This document shows, one piece after another, positions 1 to 10,700 of a stretch of 64,000 nucleotides of DNA. Within the stretch, counting starts at the first letter, position 1. The number at the start of each line of letters is the position of its first letter. Both the position numbers and the translations under genes were made by a program. The notes under the pieces are model-generated. The model was not told the DNA's origin. It searched no databases and saw only the letters and a program-made list of their open reading frames with translations. This DNA is from Moritella sp. (GTDB lineage: Bacteria; Pseudomonadota; Gammaproteobacteria; Enterobacterales; Moritellaceae). The stretch spans positions 27,330 through 91,329 of the forward strand of contig NZ_JABSQR010000022.1 of the NCBI RefSeq assembly GCF_013215705.1. The letters run 5' to 3'.

Positions 1-626
1 TGGATAACCCTGAAAAAGCGCATTTTAATCCGCAGCAAGATAGTCAGGTTGCGATTAAGCAACTGTATAATTATTGGCAAATGCAACATCCAGAGGCGGG
101 TGCTTCTTATTGGTTAACACGGGGTTGGACTATGTTGATATGGCAACCGTTATACCTCGCATTTATTGGCGTTTATGCGACTCATGCGGTGCCTAAATTA
201 AGTTTAGTTGGACAATATCAGGGTGATTACGGCCTTGTCGCTGGATTCACTTTGCCGGAACACCGCTTAGTTACTGGGGATTTACTGGCATTAATTGCTT
301 ATTCGGGACAAGAATTGACATTATTATTTGCCTCTTTGCGAGAACAATTCGCGCTGCAATACCGTTTGCGACCGGGCTTTGTTGCGCATTTATTAGCGGA
401 CAGTATTCTGGTTAATCTCACCGCATTACAACAATTACGTGCTGATTTAGATGTGTATGAACAGGCAAAACTATGGTTTGCTGCGTTTGATTTACCGAAT
501 AAACACTTGAGTGCACTTTATAAAGCCCCTGAAGCTGAATTATGGTCAGTTAAACGCATCAGTTGTTGCATGCATTACCGCCGCGATGACGGTGACTTGT
601 GTTCTAACTGCCCAAAGAATAAATAG
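1..626 (+). CDS. Siderophore-iron reductase, FhuF-like (5' end outside window)
   Basis: The reading frame is open from the window edge (first full codon at base 3), so the true start lies upstream and the first in-frame ATG at 81 is internal. The C-terminus carries a Cys-Cys pair followed by CxxC (CCMHYRRDDGDLCSNC), the pattern that binds the [2Fe-2S] cluster in FhuF-type ferric-siderophore reductases. Such enzymes reduce Fe(III)-siderophore in the cytoplasm to release iron. It lies 7 bases ahead of an ABC ATPase and heads an operon with the rest of a siderophore importer, which supports the role. The visible part is about 208 residues. Regulation (probably Fur) cannot be seen because the promoter is outside the window. 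Confidence 0.75.
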   Translation, partial: DNPEKAHFNPQQDSQVAIKQLYNYWQMQHPEAGASYWLTRGWTMLIWQPLYLAFIGVYATHAVPKLSLVGQYQGDYGLVAGFTLPEHRLVTGDLLALIAYSGQELTLLFASLREQFALQYRLRPGFVAHLLADSILVNLTALQQLRADLDVYEQAKLWFAAFDLPNKHLSALYKAPEAELWSVKRISCCMHYRRDDGDLCSNCPKNK

Positions 627-633
627 GATTTAA

Positions 634-1401
634 ATGTTTGAATTGAAAAATGTTGTTGTGAACCGTGATGGGCGTGACATCTTGTCTATTGAGCAGCTGC
701 AAATCGATAGTAATGAATTTACGGTGATCCTCGGTCACAATGGTTCTGGTAAGTCGACCTTAGCACAGGTGTTAGCTGGTCAGTTAAAGCCAGACAGCGG
801 CAAGATTGAGTTTTCAGAACAATTAATGAGTACGCTATCAACAAAACTATTAGCACAAAAAATTGCGTTTTTACCACAACGTTTACCCGAAGTTGCTGGT
901 TTAACGGTGAAGGAACTTGTGCGGCTAGGGCGCTTTGCTTGGCGTGGCACTTTTGGGCGTTATAACCAACAAGACACAGATATTATCGAAACCGCGATGC
1001 AACAAACGGATACTGCGCAATTTTGCGATCATATTGCAGACAGTCTTTCTGGCGGTGAGCGTCAAAGAGCCTGGATTGCGATGCTATTGGCACAACAATC
1101 GCGGGTATTAATCTTGGATGAACCGACTTCTGCACTCGATGTTGGTCATCAATATGATCTGTTATCACTACTGCAGTCGCTTAACAGGGAGTCTGGGCAG
1201 GGAGTGATAGTGATCCTACATGACATTAATTTAGCGCTAAGATTTGCGACACGTGTGGTTGCTTTAAAACAAGGGAAGATTAGTTTTTCAGGAGATCATA
1301 GTATTTTGTTCGATAGTAAAAAACTCTCTGCCTTGTATGGCACCGATATTACATTAATAGATCATCCAAGCCGAGATGAGAAGGTTGCTGTTGTATGTTA
1401 A
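634..1401 (+). CDS. Iron-siderophore ABC transporter ATP-binding protein (FhuC-like)
   Basis: A 255-residue ABC ATPase with Walker A GHNGSGKST (about residues 34-42), a Q-loop near FLPQRLPE, the signature LSGGERQR and Walker B VLILDEPTSALD, followed by the switch His in LHDINLAL. Length and motifs fit the FhuC/FepC group that energises ferric-siderophore import across the inner membrane. An AGGA ribosome site sits 7 bases before the ATG. The stop overlaps the next ATG (1395), so translation is probably coupled to the binding protein. Substrate cannot be assigned more closely than a siderophore-type iron complex. Confidence 0.9.
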   Translation: MFELKNVVVNRDGRDILSIEQLQIDSNEFTVILGHNGSGKSTLAQVLAGQLKPDSGKIEFSEQLMSTLSTKLLAQKIAFLPQRLPEVAGLTVKELVRLGRFAWRGTFGRYNQQDTDIIETAMQQTDTAQFCDHIADSLSGGERQRAWIAMLLAQQSRVLILDEPTSALDVGHQYDLLSLLQSLNRESGQGVIVILHDINLALRFATRVVALKQGKISFSGDHSILFDSKKLSALYGTDITLIDHPSRDEKVAVVC

Positions 1402-2348
1402 TTAGAAAAAAAATGACTAAATTGATTCAATTATTTATCGCATCTGTACTGCTGATAACCCCATTATTTTCACAGGCTGAGATAACGGTAACGGACAGTC
1501 GAGGTAATAAGCAGCTAGCGCAATATGCGCAACGTATTGTCGTGCTGAATTGGGATCTGGCCGAGCAAATTTTAGAGTTAGATGTTGTTCCTGTCGGTAT
1601 GCCAGATATTGCAGGTTACAGAGAATGGGTAAGTAAACCTGAAGTGCCAGCAGAAGTGCAAGACATTGGTACTCGAGTTGAGCCTAATTATGAGAAGATC
1701 GCGGCGCTGAAACCGGATGTTATTATTATTGCATCACCGCAAGCAGACTTGCAAAGTAAATTGGAGCGAATAGCACCGGTATTATTTTATCAAACTTTTA
1801 GTGCATCTCATGATAATGCACAAGCCGCTTTAGATAATTTTCGTTACTTAGCCGGAGTTGTGAATAAACAAGAATTTGCAGAGCGAAAGATTGCGGCAAT
1901 GGCGGATAAACTCGATGATTTGAAGCAGCGTTTATTGCAGGCTTATGATGGTCAATTGCCAAAGGTTGCCACATTGCGTTTTGTTAGCACAACATCTGTG
2001 TATCTGTATGGCAGTAATTCCATGCCGCAATATGCCTTAAAACAATTAGGTATCGAGCCAGCGTTAGACCTGCCTGTAACCCAATGGGGTATAGTACAAA
2101 AACGCATTTCAGACCTACATACAATTACTGATGGTACTGTTTTGTACTTTGAACCGTTTGATCAACAGCAGACATTGTCTCGTTCAAGATTATGGCAGTC
2201 TATGCCTTTTGTCCGGAGTAAGCGCGTTAATAGTGTTGCGACAAGCTGGAGTTACGGTGGGGCAATGTCAATTCAATACATTGCGGAAGGGATCGCCGAG
2301 AGCTTATTAGCGTTAGCGCATAAGCAGAATAATACGGCCGGTAATTAG
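1395..2348 (+). CDS. Iron-siderophore ABC transporter substrate-binding protein (FhuD-like)
   Basis: A 317-residue periplasmic binding protein. It begins with a basic region and a hydrophobic signal segment ending near SQA, then a FhuD/BtuF-type fold: ITVTDSRG, a VVLNWDLAEQILEL segment and the class signature KPDVIIIASPQ. The ATG at 1395 overlaps the ATPase stop; an ATG at 1413 (MTKLIQLF) gives a more usual signal peptide, so the start may be either. It would present ferric-siderophore to the permease encoded next. The absence of a lipobox suggests a soluble periplasmic protein. Confidence 0.85.
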   Translation: MLIRKKMTKLIQLFIASVLLITPLFSQAEITVTDSRGNKQLAQYAQRIVVLNWDLAEQILELDVVPVGMPDIAGYREWVSKPEVPAEVQDIGTRVEPNYEKIAALKPDVIIIASPQADLQSKLERIAPVLFYQTFSASHDNAQAALDNFRYLAGVVNKQEFAERKIAAMADKLDDLKQRLLQAYDGQLPKVATLRFVSTTSVYLYGSNSMPQYALKQLGIEPALDLPVTQWGIVQKRISDLHTITDGTVLYFEPFDQQQTLSRSRLWQSMPFVRSKRVNSVATSWSYGGAMSIQYIAEGIAESLLALAHKQNNTAGN

Positions 2349-2414
2349 GTCATTAGTTTTCGATTGCAATAAATAACGCAGTGAAATAAAAAATTTGTTA
2401 GAACGGGAAGATAG

Positions 2415-4376
2415 ATGTTGAGGTATTTAATGACAGTGCTGGCGCTGATGCTAGCACTGTTCTTATCGTTGCAGTTACAAACTGAATTAACGATCACGAA
2501 GCAGTTGGCATTAATCTGTGGTCTAGAACCGCTAGAGTTTGTTGAGGTTGATTTTGTTTACGCTATTTTACCACGTTTGGTGATAGCTATTTTGGTGGGG
2601 GCAAGTTTAGGTTTAGTCGGCAGTTTAATGCAACAATTGACGCAAAACCCATTGTTATCGCCTTTAACTTTTGGCACCTCTTCGGGGGCTTGGTTAGCCT
2701 TGGTATTAGTAGCGGTATTTTTTCCCGATTTAGGCATTGAAAATAGTAATATTTTTGCTTTATTTGGGGCGTTATTAGCAATGGCGTTAGTGCTATTGAT
2801 CACTGGGCTTAATAATCTTTCAGGCTTGCCCGTTATTCTTGCGGGGATGGCGGTTAATTTATTACTTGGTGCCTTGGCGACAGGGGTGATTTTGCTTAAT
2901 GATCAATATGCTAAAAACTTGTTTATTTGGGGCGCCGGTGATCTCGCTCAAAATGGTTGGGATTGGGTATATTGGTTAATGCCACGCATGCTGGTTGGCT
3001 TGATTATTTTGGCGGTAGCACCACGGGTATTAACGTTAATGCGCATTGGTCAGCAAGGTGCAAGTGCTCGTGGTCTTAACATTATGCCGACATTTTTGCT
3101 GTTATTGTTATTAGGCGTATGGTTAATATCATCAGCAATTACGGCAGTTGGCGTGATTGGTTTTGTTGGCTTATTAACGCCTAATATAGCTCGGTTTTTA
3201 GGTGCCAGAACAGCACGTGATGAACTCTGTTATAGCTTATTATTAGGCGCATTATTTTTAGTGTTAACGGATAGTTTGGCTGCATGGGTAAGTCAGTTTA
3301 CCCTCGATTTTATACCGAGTGGAACCGCAGCCGCAGTGATTGGAGCACCTGCGCTTATTTGGTTTAGTCGGAGCGCATTAAAGGCGGAAGATCAAATGGT
3401 GTTTCGTTTACCGCAAGGTATTAGCCGTTTAAAAATGCGGGTTTTTATTGCTATTTTAGCCAGTATTGTGCTCTCGGTGACGCTATCAAGTGTCTTTGTT
3501 ATGCAAGACAGTTCCTGGGCATTAGCATGGCCAGATGCGTTTTCTTGGTCGATACGATGGCCACGTATTTTAACGTCTTTAGCCGCTGGTGCAGGTTTGG
3601 CTGTTGCCGGCACCATTTTACAACGTTTGATTCATAACCCGCTCGCGAGCCCTGATATTTTAGGTATTTCGGCAGGGGCTATTTTTGCGTTGGTATTTGC
3701 GAGTATGTTTTGGGGTATTACTATTTTTGAAGCCGGTCCACTAGTTGCGTTTGTTGGGGCGATGGGGGCGTTAGTAATCATTTTACTTTTGGGTAAAAAA
3801 CATGATTATTCACCGCCGAAGTTAATTCTTACCGGTATTGCGTTAACGGCATTGATTGAAGCCTTCGTACAATTTGCGCTGGCGCGTGGTAATGATGATG
3901 TTTATGGTATTTTAGCTTGGTTGGCGGGATCTAGCTATAGAGTAAGTGCAAATCAAGCTGTGATTCTTGCCGTGAGCGTGATGTTATTATTGCTATTAGC
4001 ATTTTCACTATCACGTTGGTTAACATTAATATCTGCTGGCAAAGAAATGGCATTTTCACGAGGGTTAAATGGCTCAGCTGCTTTTGTATTATTACTCTGT
4101 TTGGTCGCGCTACTTGTGGCGTTTGTCACCGCTAACATGGGGCCAGTCGCTTTTATCGGTTTACTTGCACCGCATATGGCGGCGATGTTGGGTGCCAAAA
4201 GTGTCAAGCAACAACTTTTGGTCAGCGCATTACTGGGGGGATTTTTAGTGCAGTTTTCTGATTGGCTTGGTCAAGTTATTCTGTATCCTGCTCAGCTAGC
4301 TGCCGGGATCTTGGTTTCGCTCATCGGGGGAAGCTACTTTATTTTCTTATTGATTAAGGGTCGATTAAGTACCTAG
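2415..4376 (+). CDS. Fused iron-siderophore ABC permease (FhuB-like)
   Basis: At 653 residues this is twice the length of a single FecCD-family permease and contains two homologous halves. Each half has the NPLLSP/NPLASP motif, a hydrophobic core of about ten helices and the GLLTPNIARFLG or GLLAPHMAAMLG loop that contacts the ATPase. The single-chain double permease is the FhuB arrangement of hydroxamate-siderophore importers. A GGGAAG ribosome site precedes the ATG. It ends the operon of reductase, ATPase, binding protein and permease. No outer-membrane receptor is visible; it may lie upstream of the window. Confidence 0.9.
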   Translation: MLRYLMTVLALMLALFLSLQLQTELTITKQLALICGLEPLEFVEVDFVYAILPRLVIAILVGASLGLVGSLMQQLTQNPLLSPLTFGTSSGAWLALVLVAVFFPDLGIENSNIFALFGALLAMALVLLITGLNNLSGLPVILAGMAVNLLLGALATGVILLNDQYAKNLFIWGAGDLAQNGWDWVYWLMPRMLVGLIILAVAPRVLTLMRIGQQGASARGLNIMPTFLLLLLLGVWLISSAITAVGVIGFVGLLTPNIARFLGARTARDELCYSLLLGALFLVLTDSLAAWVSQFTLDFIPSGTAAAVIGAPALIWFSRSALKAEDQMVFRLPQGISRLKMRVFIAILASIVLSVTLSSVFVMQDSSWALAWPDAFSWSIRWPRILTSLAAGAGLAVAGTILQRLIHNPLASPDILGISAGAIFALVFASMFWGITIFEAGPLVAFVGAMGALVIILLLGKKHDYSPPKLILTGIALTALIEAFVQFALARGNDDVYGILAWLAGSSYRVSANQAVILAVSVMLLLLLAFSLSRWLTLISAGKEMAFSRGLNGSAAFVLLLCLVALLVAFVTANMGPVAFIGLLAPHMAAMLGAKSVKQQLLVSALLGGFLVQFSDWLGQVILYPAQLAAGILVSLIGGSYFIFLLIKGRLST

Positions 4377-4503
4377 GGTTAAATGATCGGGTATTATCTT
4401 CAACTTATATCAATCTGATTTGTTGATGATTATATATTGAATAACAATCCCTTAGCGTGTAACTTTGATATAAACGAGCAGCTAGCGCGACTAAGGGAAT
4501 GAC

Positions 4504-4959
4504 ATGATAATAAGAAAAGCCAAACATAATGATATTGATGGAATTAGCCAGTTAATCACACCTCTTGTCATTAAATATATTTTACCTACCTGCAATAAAG
4601 AGGGCGGGCTGTTAATAATCAATTCTATGGCACCAAATTGTATCTCTAACTATTTAGATGCGGGTTATGCATATCATGTTGCAGAATTAAATGGCGAACT
4701 AATTGGTGTTGTTGGGATGAAAGGAAATTCGCATTTGTATCATTTATTTGTGGTTGAAGCCCAGCAAGGCAAAGGTCTTTCGAGAAAATTATGGGAACAG
4801 GCGAGAGATGAATGTTTAGCGAATGGAAATCAGGGTAAATTTACAGTCAACTCTGCATTGAATGCAGCAGATGTATACCTAAAGTTCGGATTTGTACCTG
4901 TCAGTGGTATTCGTGAAAAACAGGGTGTTAAAGATATGCCGATGGAATTAGAGTATTGA
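4504..4959 (+). CDS. GNAT-family N-acetyltransferase
   Basis: A 151-residue single-domain protein with GNAT features: an N-terminal IRKAKHNDIDGI strand-helix, a central beta strand (LIGVVGMKG) and acetyl-CoA binding motif A (LFVVEAQQGKGLSRKLWE, with QQGKG as the pyrophosphate loop). The C-terminal YLKFGFVPV segment is also typical. The substrate cannot be told from the sequence. It stands alone between the siderophore operon and a pilin-like gene. Confidence 0.8.
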   Translation: MIIRKAKHNDIDGISQLITPLVIKYILPTCNKEGGLLIINSMAPNCISNYLDAGYAYHVAELNGELIGVVGMKGNSHLYHLFVVEAQQGKGLSRKLWEQARDECLANGNQGKFTVNSALNAADVYLKFGFVPVSGIREKQGVKDMPMELEY

Positions 4960-5037
4960 TTTATTTTGTTAACAAGTTAGAGTAGTCATTTTATATTTAT
5001 ATCGTGTTCGTCGGTTAAGCTAGAATGAGTTGATTTT

Positions 5038-5475
5038 ATGAAAAATAATAACGGTTTTACACTAATTGAGTTAGTGATAGTTATCATCGTATTAGGTGTT
5101 TTAGCCGCAACAGCGATCCCTACATTTATTAATATCCAACATGATGCAAGCCGGGCTGTAGTTAGAAATTTGAGCGGTAGTTTAAAAACGGCCATGGATT
5201 TAGTTAATATACGTAAAGAAATTGATGACTCAGAAACCAGTGTTGATTATAACGGTAACACTATCACGCTCGTCAATGGTTACCCTAAACCAGCTGCTCC
5301 TGAAATGCGTTTTTTACTTAATATGGAATTACCGAGTACAACATGGACGCTTAATTGGTTAACTGTGCCTTGTGATGGCTCTGCTTTTTGTATTCTTGGT
5401 AATAGAAGTTATACCAATAATCCAGAAATTGATGACGTTACATCTGGACACGTTGTGTTCTTATCGTTGTCATAA
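5038..5475 (+). CDS. Type IV pilin-like (pseudopilin) protein
   Basis: A 145-residue protein with a short charged leader MKNNNG followed by FTLIELVIVIIVLGVLAA. This is the prepilin peptidase cleavage context, with Phe at position 1 and Glu at position 5 of the mature protein. The C-terminal half has a Cys pair (VPCDGSAFCILG) that could form the pilin D-loop disulfide. MSHA-type or minor pilins look like this. No assembly ATPase, platform protein or peptidase is encoded nearby, so it would rely on machinery elsewhere. Confidence 0.8.
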   Translation: MKNNNGFTLIELVIVIIVLGVLAATAIPTFINIQHDASRAVVRNLSGSLKTAMDLVNIRKEIDDSETSVDYNGNTITLVNGYPKPAAPEMRFLLNMELPSTTWTLNWLTVPCDGSAFCILGNRSYTNNPEIDDVTSGHVVFLSLS

Positions 5476-5606
5476 ATGACTTGTATATAAGTCATTGTAA
5501 ATACTATTTTAAAGGCTATAGTTTAGTAATAGTTTATTATGACAACTTGACGGGTTTAAAAAAAATATTAATCGTTAAGTAAACAGCACATTATTAGGGT
5601 GATTAT

Positions 5607-6641
5607 ATGAAGGGAATTATAGCGACCACAGTTGTTGCTGGCCTGCTACTTTCTGGCTGCAGTGAAGAACAGGTTGTAATACCTGAACCGGACTCGCGGC
5701 CTGTTAAACTGCAAACCGTCGAGGTTGGTATTAAAGATACATTTCGAACCTTTCCAGGTATTGTCGAAGCCGATGATAAAGCGGTACTTGCATTCCGAGT
5801 TTCGGGTCTATTATCTTCGGTGGATGCCAATCCTGGCCAAAATGTGGTTAAAGGTCAGACACTTGCTCGTTTAAATCAAGATGAATTCTTGTTGCAGGTT
5901 GAGCAAGCTCAAGCTAATTATGAACTCGCCACAGTACAGTTTAAGCGTGATGCTAAATTACGTAAAACTAATGTTGTTTCTGAATTAGCATACGATATTT
6001 CTAAGGCTAAGCGCAACCAAGCGCAAGCTACGTTGAGTAAACAAGAATCCAACCTCGGTTATGCGACCTTGGTCGCCCCTTATGATGGCACCTTATCTTT
6101 ATCTTTAAAGGAAAATCATGAATATGTGATGGCGAAAGAAGCCGTGATGCATATTCAGCGGGCGGGCATTATTAATGTCACTTTCCAACTGCCTGAACAG
6201 CTGCTTGCACGTTTTAATAATGAGTATAGTCGTCGCCCAACCGTTATGTTCGATACTATCCGCGGTGAAGAATTTCCTGCTCAATTTAAAGAAATCGATA
6301 TTGAAGCCAACGCGACAAATTCCAGCTATAAAGTCACCTTGTTTATGGACCGACCTGAAGGTAAAAATATCCTACCGGGGATGGCGGGTACCGTCCGTAT
6401 TGCGCTTCCTAAAGGTAGTGCCAGTGCGATTTATCCGCAAGCATTAATGCGAAAGGGTGACTCAGTTTTTGTATGGCAGGTTGATGATCAAGGTATTGTG
6501 CACAAGCGAGAAGTCGAGTTAGATGCAAGTGGGCGTGTAACGAAAGGCTTAAACGATGGTGATAATATTGCCGTTTCTGGTGTGAGTGAATTGCGAGAAG
6601 GTCAGAAAGTACGATCTTGGATCAAGGAGCGGGGACTGTAA
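5607..6641 (+). CDS. RND efflux periplasmic adaptor lipoprotein (first of two)
   Basis: A 344-residue membrane-fusion protein. The N-terminus has a lipoprotein signal with lipobox LLSGC (Cys at about residue 18). It continues with a biotinyl-lipoyl-like barrel (VLAFRVSGLLSSVDANPGQNV), a helical hairpin (QAQANYELATVQFKRDAKL) and a beta-barrel region ending GLNDGDNIAVSGVSELREGQKV. It would link an inner-membrane RND pump to an outer-membrane TolC-type channel. It starts a three-gene operon (adaptor, adaptor, RND); no TolC homologue or regulator is adjacent. Confidence 0.88.
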   Translation: MKGIIATTVVAGLLLSGCSEEQVVIPEPDSRPVKLQTVEVGIKDTFRTFPGIVEADDKAVLAFRVSGLLSSVDANPGQNVVKGQTLARLNQDEFLLQVEQAQANYELATVQFKRDAKLRKTNVVSELAYDISKAKRNQAQATLSKQESNLGYATLVAPYDGTLSLSLKENHEYVMAKEAVMHIQRAGIINVTFQLPEQLLARFNNEYSRRPTVMFDTIRGEEFPAQFKEIDIEANATNSSYKVTLFMDRPEGKNILPGMAGTVRIALPKGSASAIYPQALMRKGDSVFVWQVDDQGIVHKREVELDASGRVTKGLNDGDNIAVSGVSELREGQKVRSWIKERGL

Positions 6642-6642
6642 T

Positions 6643-7770
6643 ATGAACAAATTTTCTTCTATTGTTATTGCACTTAGTGCGATAACAATATTGCAAGGTT
6701 GTGAACAGCCGATTATAGAGCCAAGACAAAAAATACAGTTAGTTAAGATTGAGACCGTGCAACTAGCCGAAGACTCTGCGAGGTTATCGTATCCTGCGGT
6801 GGCTGTTGCAGCAGATAAATCAAGCTTATCTTTCCGGTTACAAGGTGAGGTCACATCTGTGACGACTGGTCCTGGTGAACGAGTGACTAAGGGGCAAATA
6901 CTTGCTCAAATTGATCCGACTTATTATCGCTTAGAAGTGGATGACGCAAAAGCGGAATATGCCATTGCTGATAGTCAATATCGTCGTTCGGCAAAGTTGG
7001 TTGATCAAGGTTATATCGCCCCATCTCAATTTGATGAGCTCAAAGCACAACGTCGTATTGCTAAAGCAAGGCTGGATATTGCCAAACTGAATTTAAGTTT
7101 TACTGAATTGAAAGCGCCTTTTTCAGGTGTTATTTCGCATGTGCCAATACAACAGTTTGAAAATGTGCAAGTCGGGCAGCAGGTAATGAATATTTACAGT
7201 ACGACGACTGTAGATATTCAATTACAAGCACCGGATATTATTTATTCGCAAAGTTCTGCTGTTGAAGTTGAAGCATCAAGACCGGGAGCGAAAGTCATTA
7301 CTGCTGATGGTATGGAATACGAGGCTCATTTAAAAGAGTTCACGACAGAGCCAGACCCTAAGGTGGGGTCATTTGTGATCACACTGACGATGCCGATGCC
7401 TAAAGATAAATTTATTCTCGATGGCATGGCAGTCGAAGTGCGTGCTGATGCGCAAAAGCTCAATATCTACAAGAAAAACGAACCATTTATTCCACTTGAA
7501 GCGATCTTAAACGAAGATGGTGACGATTTGAATGCAACGCAAAAATTCGTGTGGGTAGTTAACAGTGATCTCACGGTGAGTAAACGTCAAGTTGTCACTG
7601 ATAAAGTGATGAATGAAGGCGTGCGTTTAAGCTCTGGTTTAGCGGTAGGTGAAAAGGTCGTGGTTGCTGGTGGTAACCGCTTACGTGAAGGTCAATCAGT
7701 TAAAATTTTCGATGAATCAATGAACAATTCACAAAACAAGCCAAACAACGATAAAGAGGCTGGACAATAA
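6643..7770 (+). CDS. RND efflux periplasmic adaptor lipoprotein (second of two)
   Basis: The start was set at ATG 6643, one base after the previous stop, because it yields a clean lipoprotein signal (MNKFSSIVIALSAITILQGC); an upstream in-frame ATG at 6586 overlaps the first adaptor. The 375-residue product has the lipoyl-like, hairpin and beta-barrel domains of the HlyD/AcrA family. It is similar in plan to, but clearly diverged from, its upstream neighbour. The stop overlaps the RND gene start (TAATG), so the two are coupled. Two adaptors with one pump suggests a hetero-oligomeric adaptor ring, as known for some RND systems such as TriABC. Confidence 0.87.
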   Translation: MNKFSSIVIALSAITILQGCEQPIIEPRQKIQLVKIETVQLAEDSARLSYPAVAVAADKSSLSFRLQGEVTSVTTGPGERVTKGQILAQIDPTYYRLEVDDAKAEYAIADSQYRRSAKLVDQGYIAPSQFDELKAQRRIAKARLDIAKLNLSFTELKAPFSGVISHVPIQQFENVQVGQQVMNIYSTTTVDIQLQAPDIIYSQSSAVEVEASRPGAKVITADGMEYEAHLKEFTTEPDPKVGSFVITLTMPMPKDKFILDGMAVEVRADAQKLNIYKKNEPFIPLEAILNEDGDDLNATQKFVWVVNSDLTVSKRQVVTDKVMNEGVRLSSGLAVGEKVVVAGGNRLREGQSVKIFDESMNNSQNKPNNDKEAGQ

Positions 7771-10700
7771 TGAAACAAGATATCGCCGCCTATTTTATTA
7801 AAAATAAAGTAATTAGCTGGATGCTCACACTGATCTTTTTAATTGGCGGAACCATGGCTTTTTTCGGCTTAGGTCGATTAGAAGATCCGGCATTTACAAT
7901 TAAAGACGCAATGGTTGTGACATCTTACCCCGGTGCCACCCCATTACAAGTTGAAGAAGAAGTTACTTATCCATTAGAAAAAGCCATACAGCAGCTGACA
8001 TATGTAGATGAAGTCAACTCTATTTCGAGTCGTGGTTTGTCACAAATCACGGTGACGATGAAGAACAAGTATGGTCCGGATGATTTACCACAAATTTGGG
8101 ATGAATTACGCCGTAAAGTCAATGATATCAAATCCCATTTACCACCGGGTGTCGCAGAACCGTCTGTGATTGATGATTTTGGTGATGTTTACGGTATTTT
8201 GTTAGCGATCACTGGCGATGGTTACTCCTATAAAGAGCTAAATGATTATGTTGACTATTTACGTCGAGAAATAGAACTCGTTGATGGTGTTGGTAAAGTC
8301 TCAGTCTCTGGCGTGCAGCAAGAGCAGGTATTTATTGAAATGTCGATGCAACGTTTAAGCAGTTTGGGCATTTCGCCGACGACCATTTACAGCACGTTAG
8401 CCACGCAAAATCTGGTATCCAGTGCTGGTGCGGTGAGGATAGGGACTGAATATATCCGTATTCATCCAACGGGGGAGTTTACTGATGTTGATGCGTTAGG
8501 TGATTTGATTATTACTGAAACGGGCGCTCAAGGGTTAATTTATCTACGCGATGTGGCAACGATTAGTCGTGGTTTTAAAGAAGTACCTGATAATTTAGTT
8601 ACTTTTAACGGCAAGGTTGCATTGAATGTAGGTATAGCATTTATTTCGGGTGTTAATGTTGTAGAAAAGGGTAAGGGCGTTTATCAACGTTTAAGTGAAC
8701 TCAAAGAGCAGCAACCGATTGGTATCGATATTGATGTTGTTTATAGCCAACCTGACGAAGTCGATAAGTCTGTTAAAGGTTTCATTACTAGTTTAGGTCA
8801 AGCTATAGCTATTGTTATCGTGGTATTACTTTTATTCATGGGGGTTCGTGCAGGTGTTTTAATTGGACTAATTCTGTTACTTACCGTTTTGGGTACGTTT
8901 TTGTTCATGAATCTAATGGCAATTGATCTACAGCGTATTTCGCTTGGTGGATTAGTGATCGCATTAGGTATGCTGGTGGACAATGCCATCGTCGTGGTCG
9001 AAGGTATTTTAATTGGGGTACAAAAAGGTCGAACTCGCCTGCAGGCGGCAACCGATATTGTTACCCAGACTAAATGGCCTTTATTAGGGGCAACGGTGAT
9101 TGCTGTTACCGCATTCGCTCCAATTGGTTTATCTCAAGATTCGACAGGTGAATATACGCAAACGCTATTTAGTGTTTTACTTATCTCGTTGATGTTGAGT
9201 TGGTTTACGGCGATATCATTGACACCATTTTTTGCTGATATGTTCTTTAAAGGCCTTAAAGTAGATGCTGACGGTGAAGATAACGACCCGTATAAAGGGG
9301 TTGTCTTTGTTGTTTATAAACGCGTATTAGAAACATGCATGAAAAATGCGTGGATCACGGTATTCACATTGATTTTGATGCTGGCGGCAAGTTTGTATGG
9401 CTTCACACAGTTAAAACAATCGTTTTTTCCTTCGTCAACCACACCGATGTTTATGGTTGATGTTTGGCTACCGGAAGGCTCTGATATTCGAGCTACCAGT
9501 GAAAAACTACGTGAATTAGAAGTGATGGTAAGAGACAATGAAGATGTAACCCATGTATCTTCTAGTACGGGTAAAGGTTCTCAGCGCTTTATGTTGACCT
9601 ACGCGCCAGAGAAAAGCTATGCATCGTATGGTGAATTAATTGTGCGAGTTGCGAGTTATGACGATGTAATGCCAATGTTACGTAAAGTGAGCGGGGAACT
9701 TGATTCACTCCATCCTGATATTGAATATAAACTAAAACGCATCGAATTAGGTCCTTCTTCAGGTTCTAAAATTGAAGCGCGTTTAGTGGGGTCTGATCCA
9801 ACGGTATTACGTGGCTTAGCACAACAAGCAATTGATATTATGCGTGCCGATCCAGGGGCATTTAACGTGCGGCATGACTGGCGTGAACGGACTAAGGTGA
9901 TTGAACCTGTGTTTAACGAAAGTCAGGCTCGTCGCTACGGTATCACTAAGTCTGACGTCGATGATTTATTGCAAATGGCATTCTCTGGCTTGGCTGTGGG
10001 TATTTATCGTGATGGGACTAACTTACTACCCATTATCGCGCGATTACCTGAAAAAGAACGGGTGGATGTCAGTACTATTGAAGGTATGAAAATCTGGAGT
10101 CCGGTGTTAAAAGGTTACGTGCCGTTACAGCAAGTTATTTTAGCTGTAAATATTCGTTGGGAAGATCCGATTGTCGTCCGTAAAAACCGTAAACGTATGT
10201 TAACGATATTTGCTGATCCAGATCCATTAGGCGAAGAGACGGCTGCAACGCTACAAAAACGTATCCAACCGTTAGTCGAAGCAATCGATTTTCCACCGGG
10301 TTACTCTTTAGAGTGGTGTGGTGAGTATGAATCGTCTGCGGATGCACAAGCGTCATTATTCCAAACTATGCCTATGGGGTATCTGTTCATGTTCTTAATC
10401 ACGATATTCTTGTTTAATAACGTCAAAAATGCAGTGATTGTATGGGCAACAGTACCACTGGCGATTATTGGTGTGACGATGGGTTTACTTATACTAAATA
10501 CGCCGTTCGGGTTTATGGCCTTACTTGGTTTCTTAAGCCTATCAGGAATGCTGGTTAAAAACGGTATTGTATTACTTGATCAGATTGAAATTGAAATACA
10601 AACGGGTAAAGATCGTTATCAAGCTGTTATTGATGCGTCCGTTAGTCGTGTTCGTCCGGTCTGCATGGCAGCGATTACCACAGTATTGGGGATGATCCCG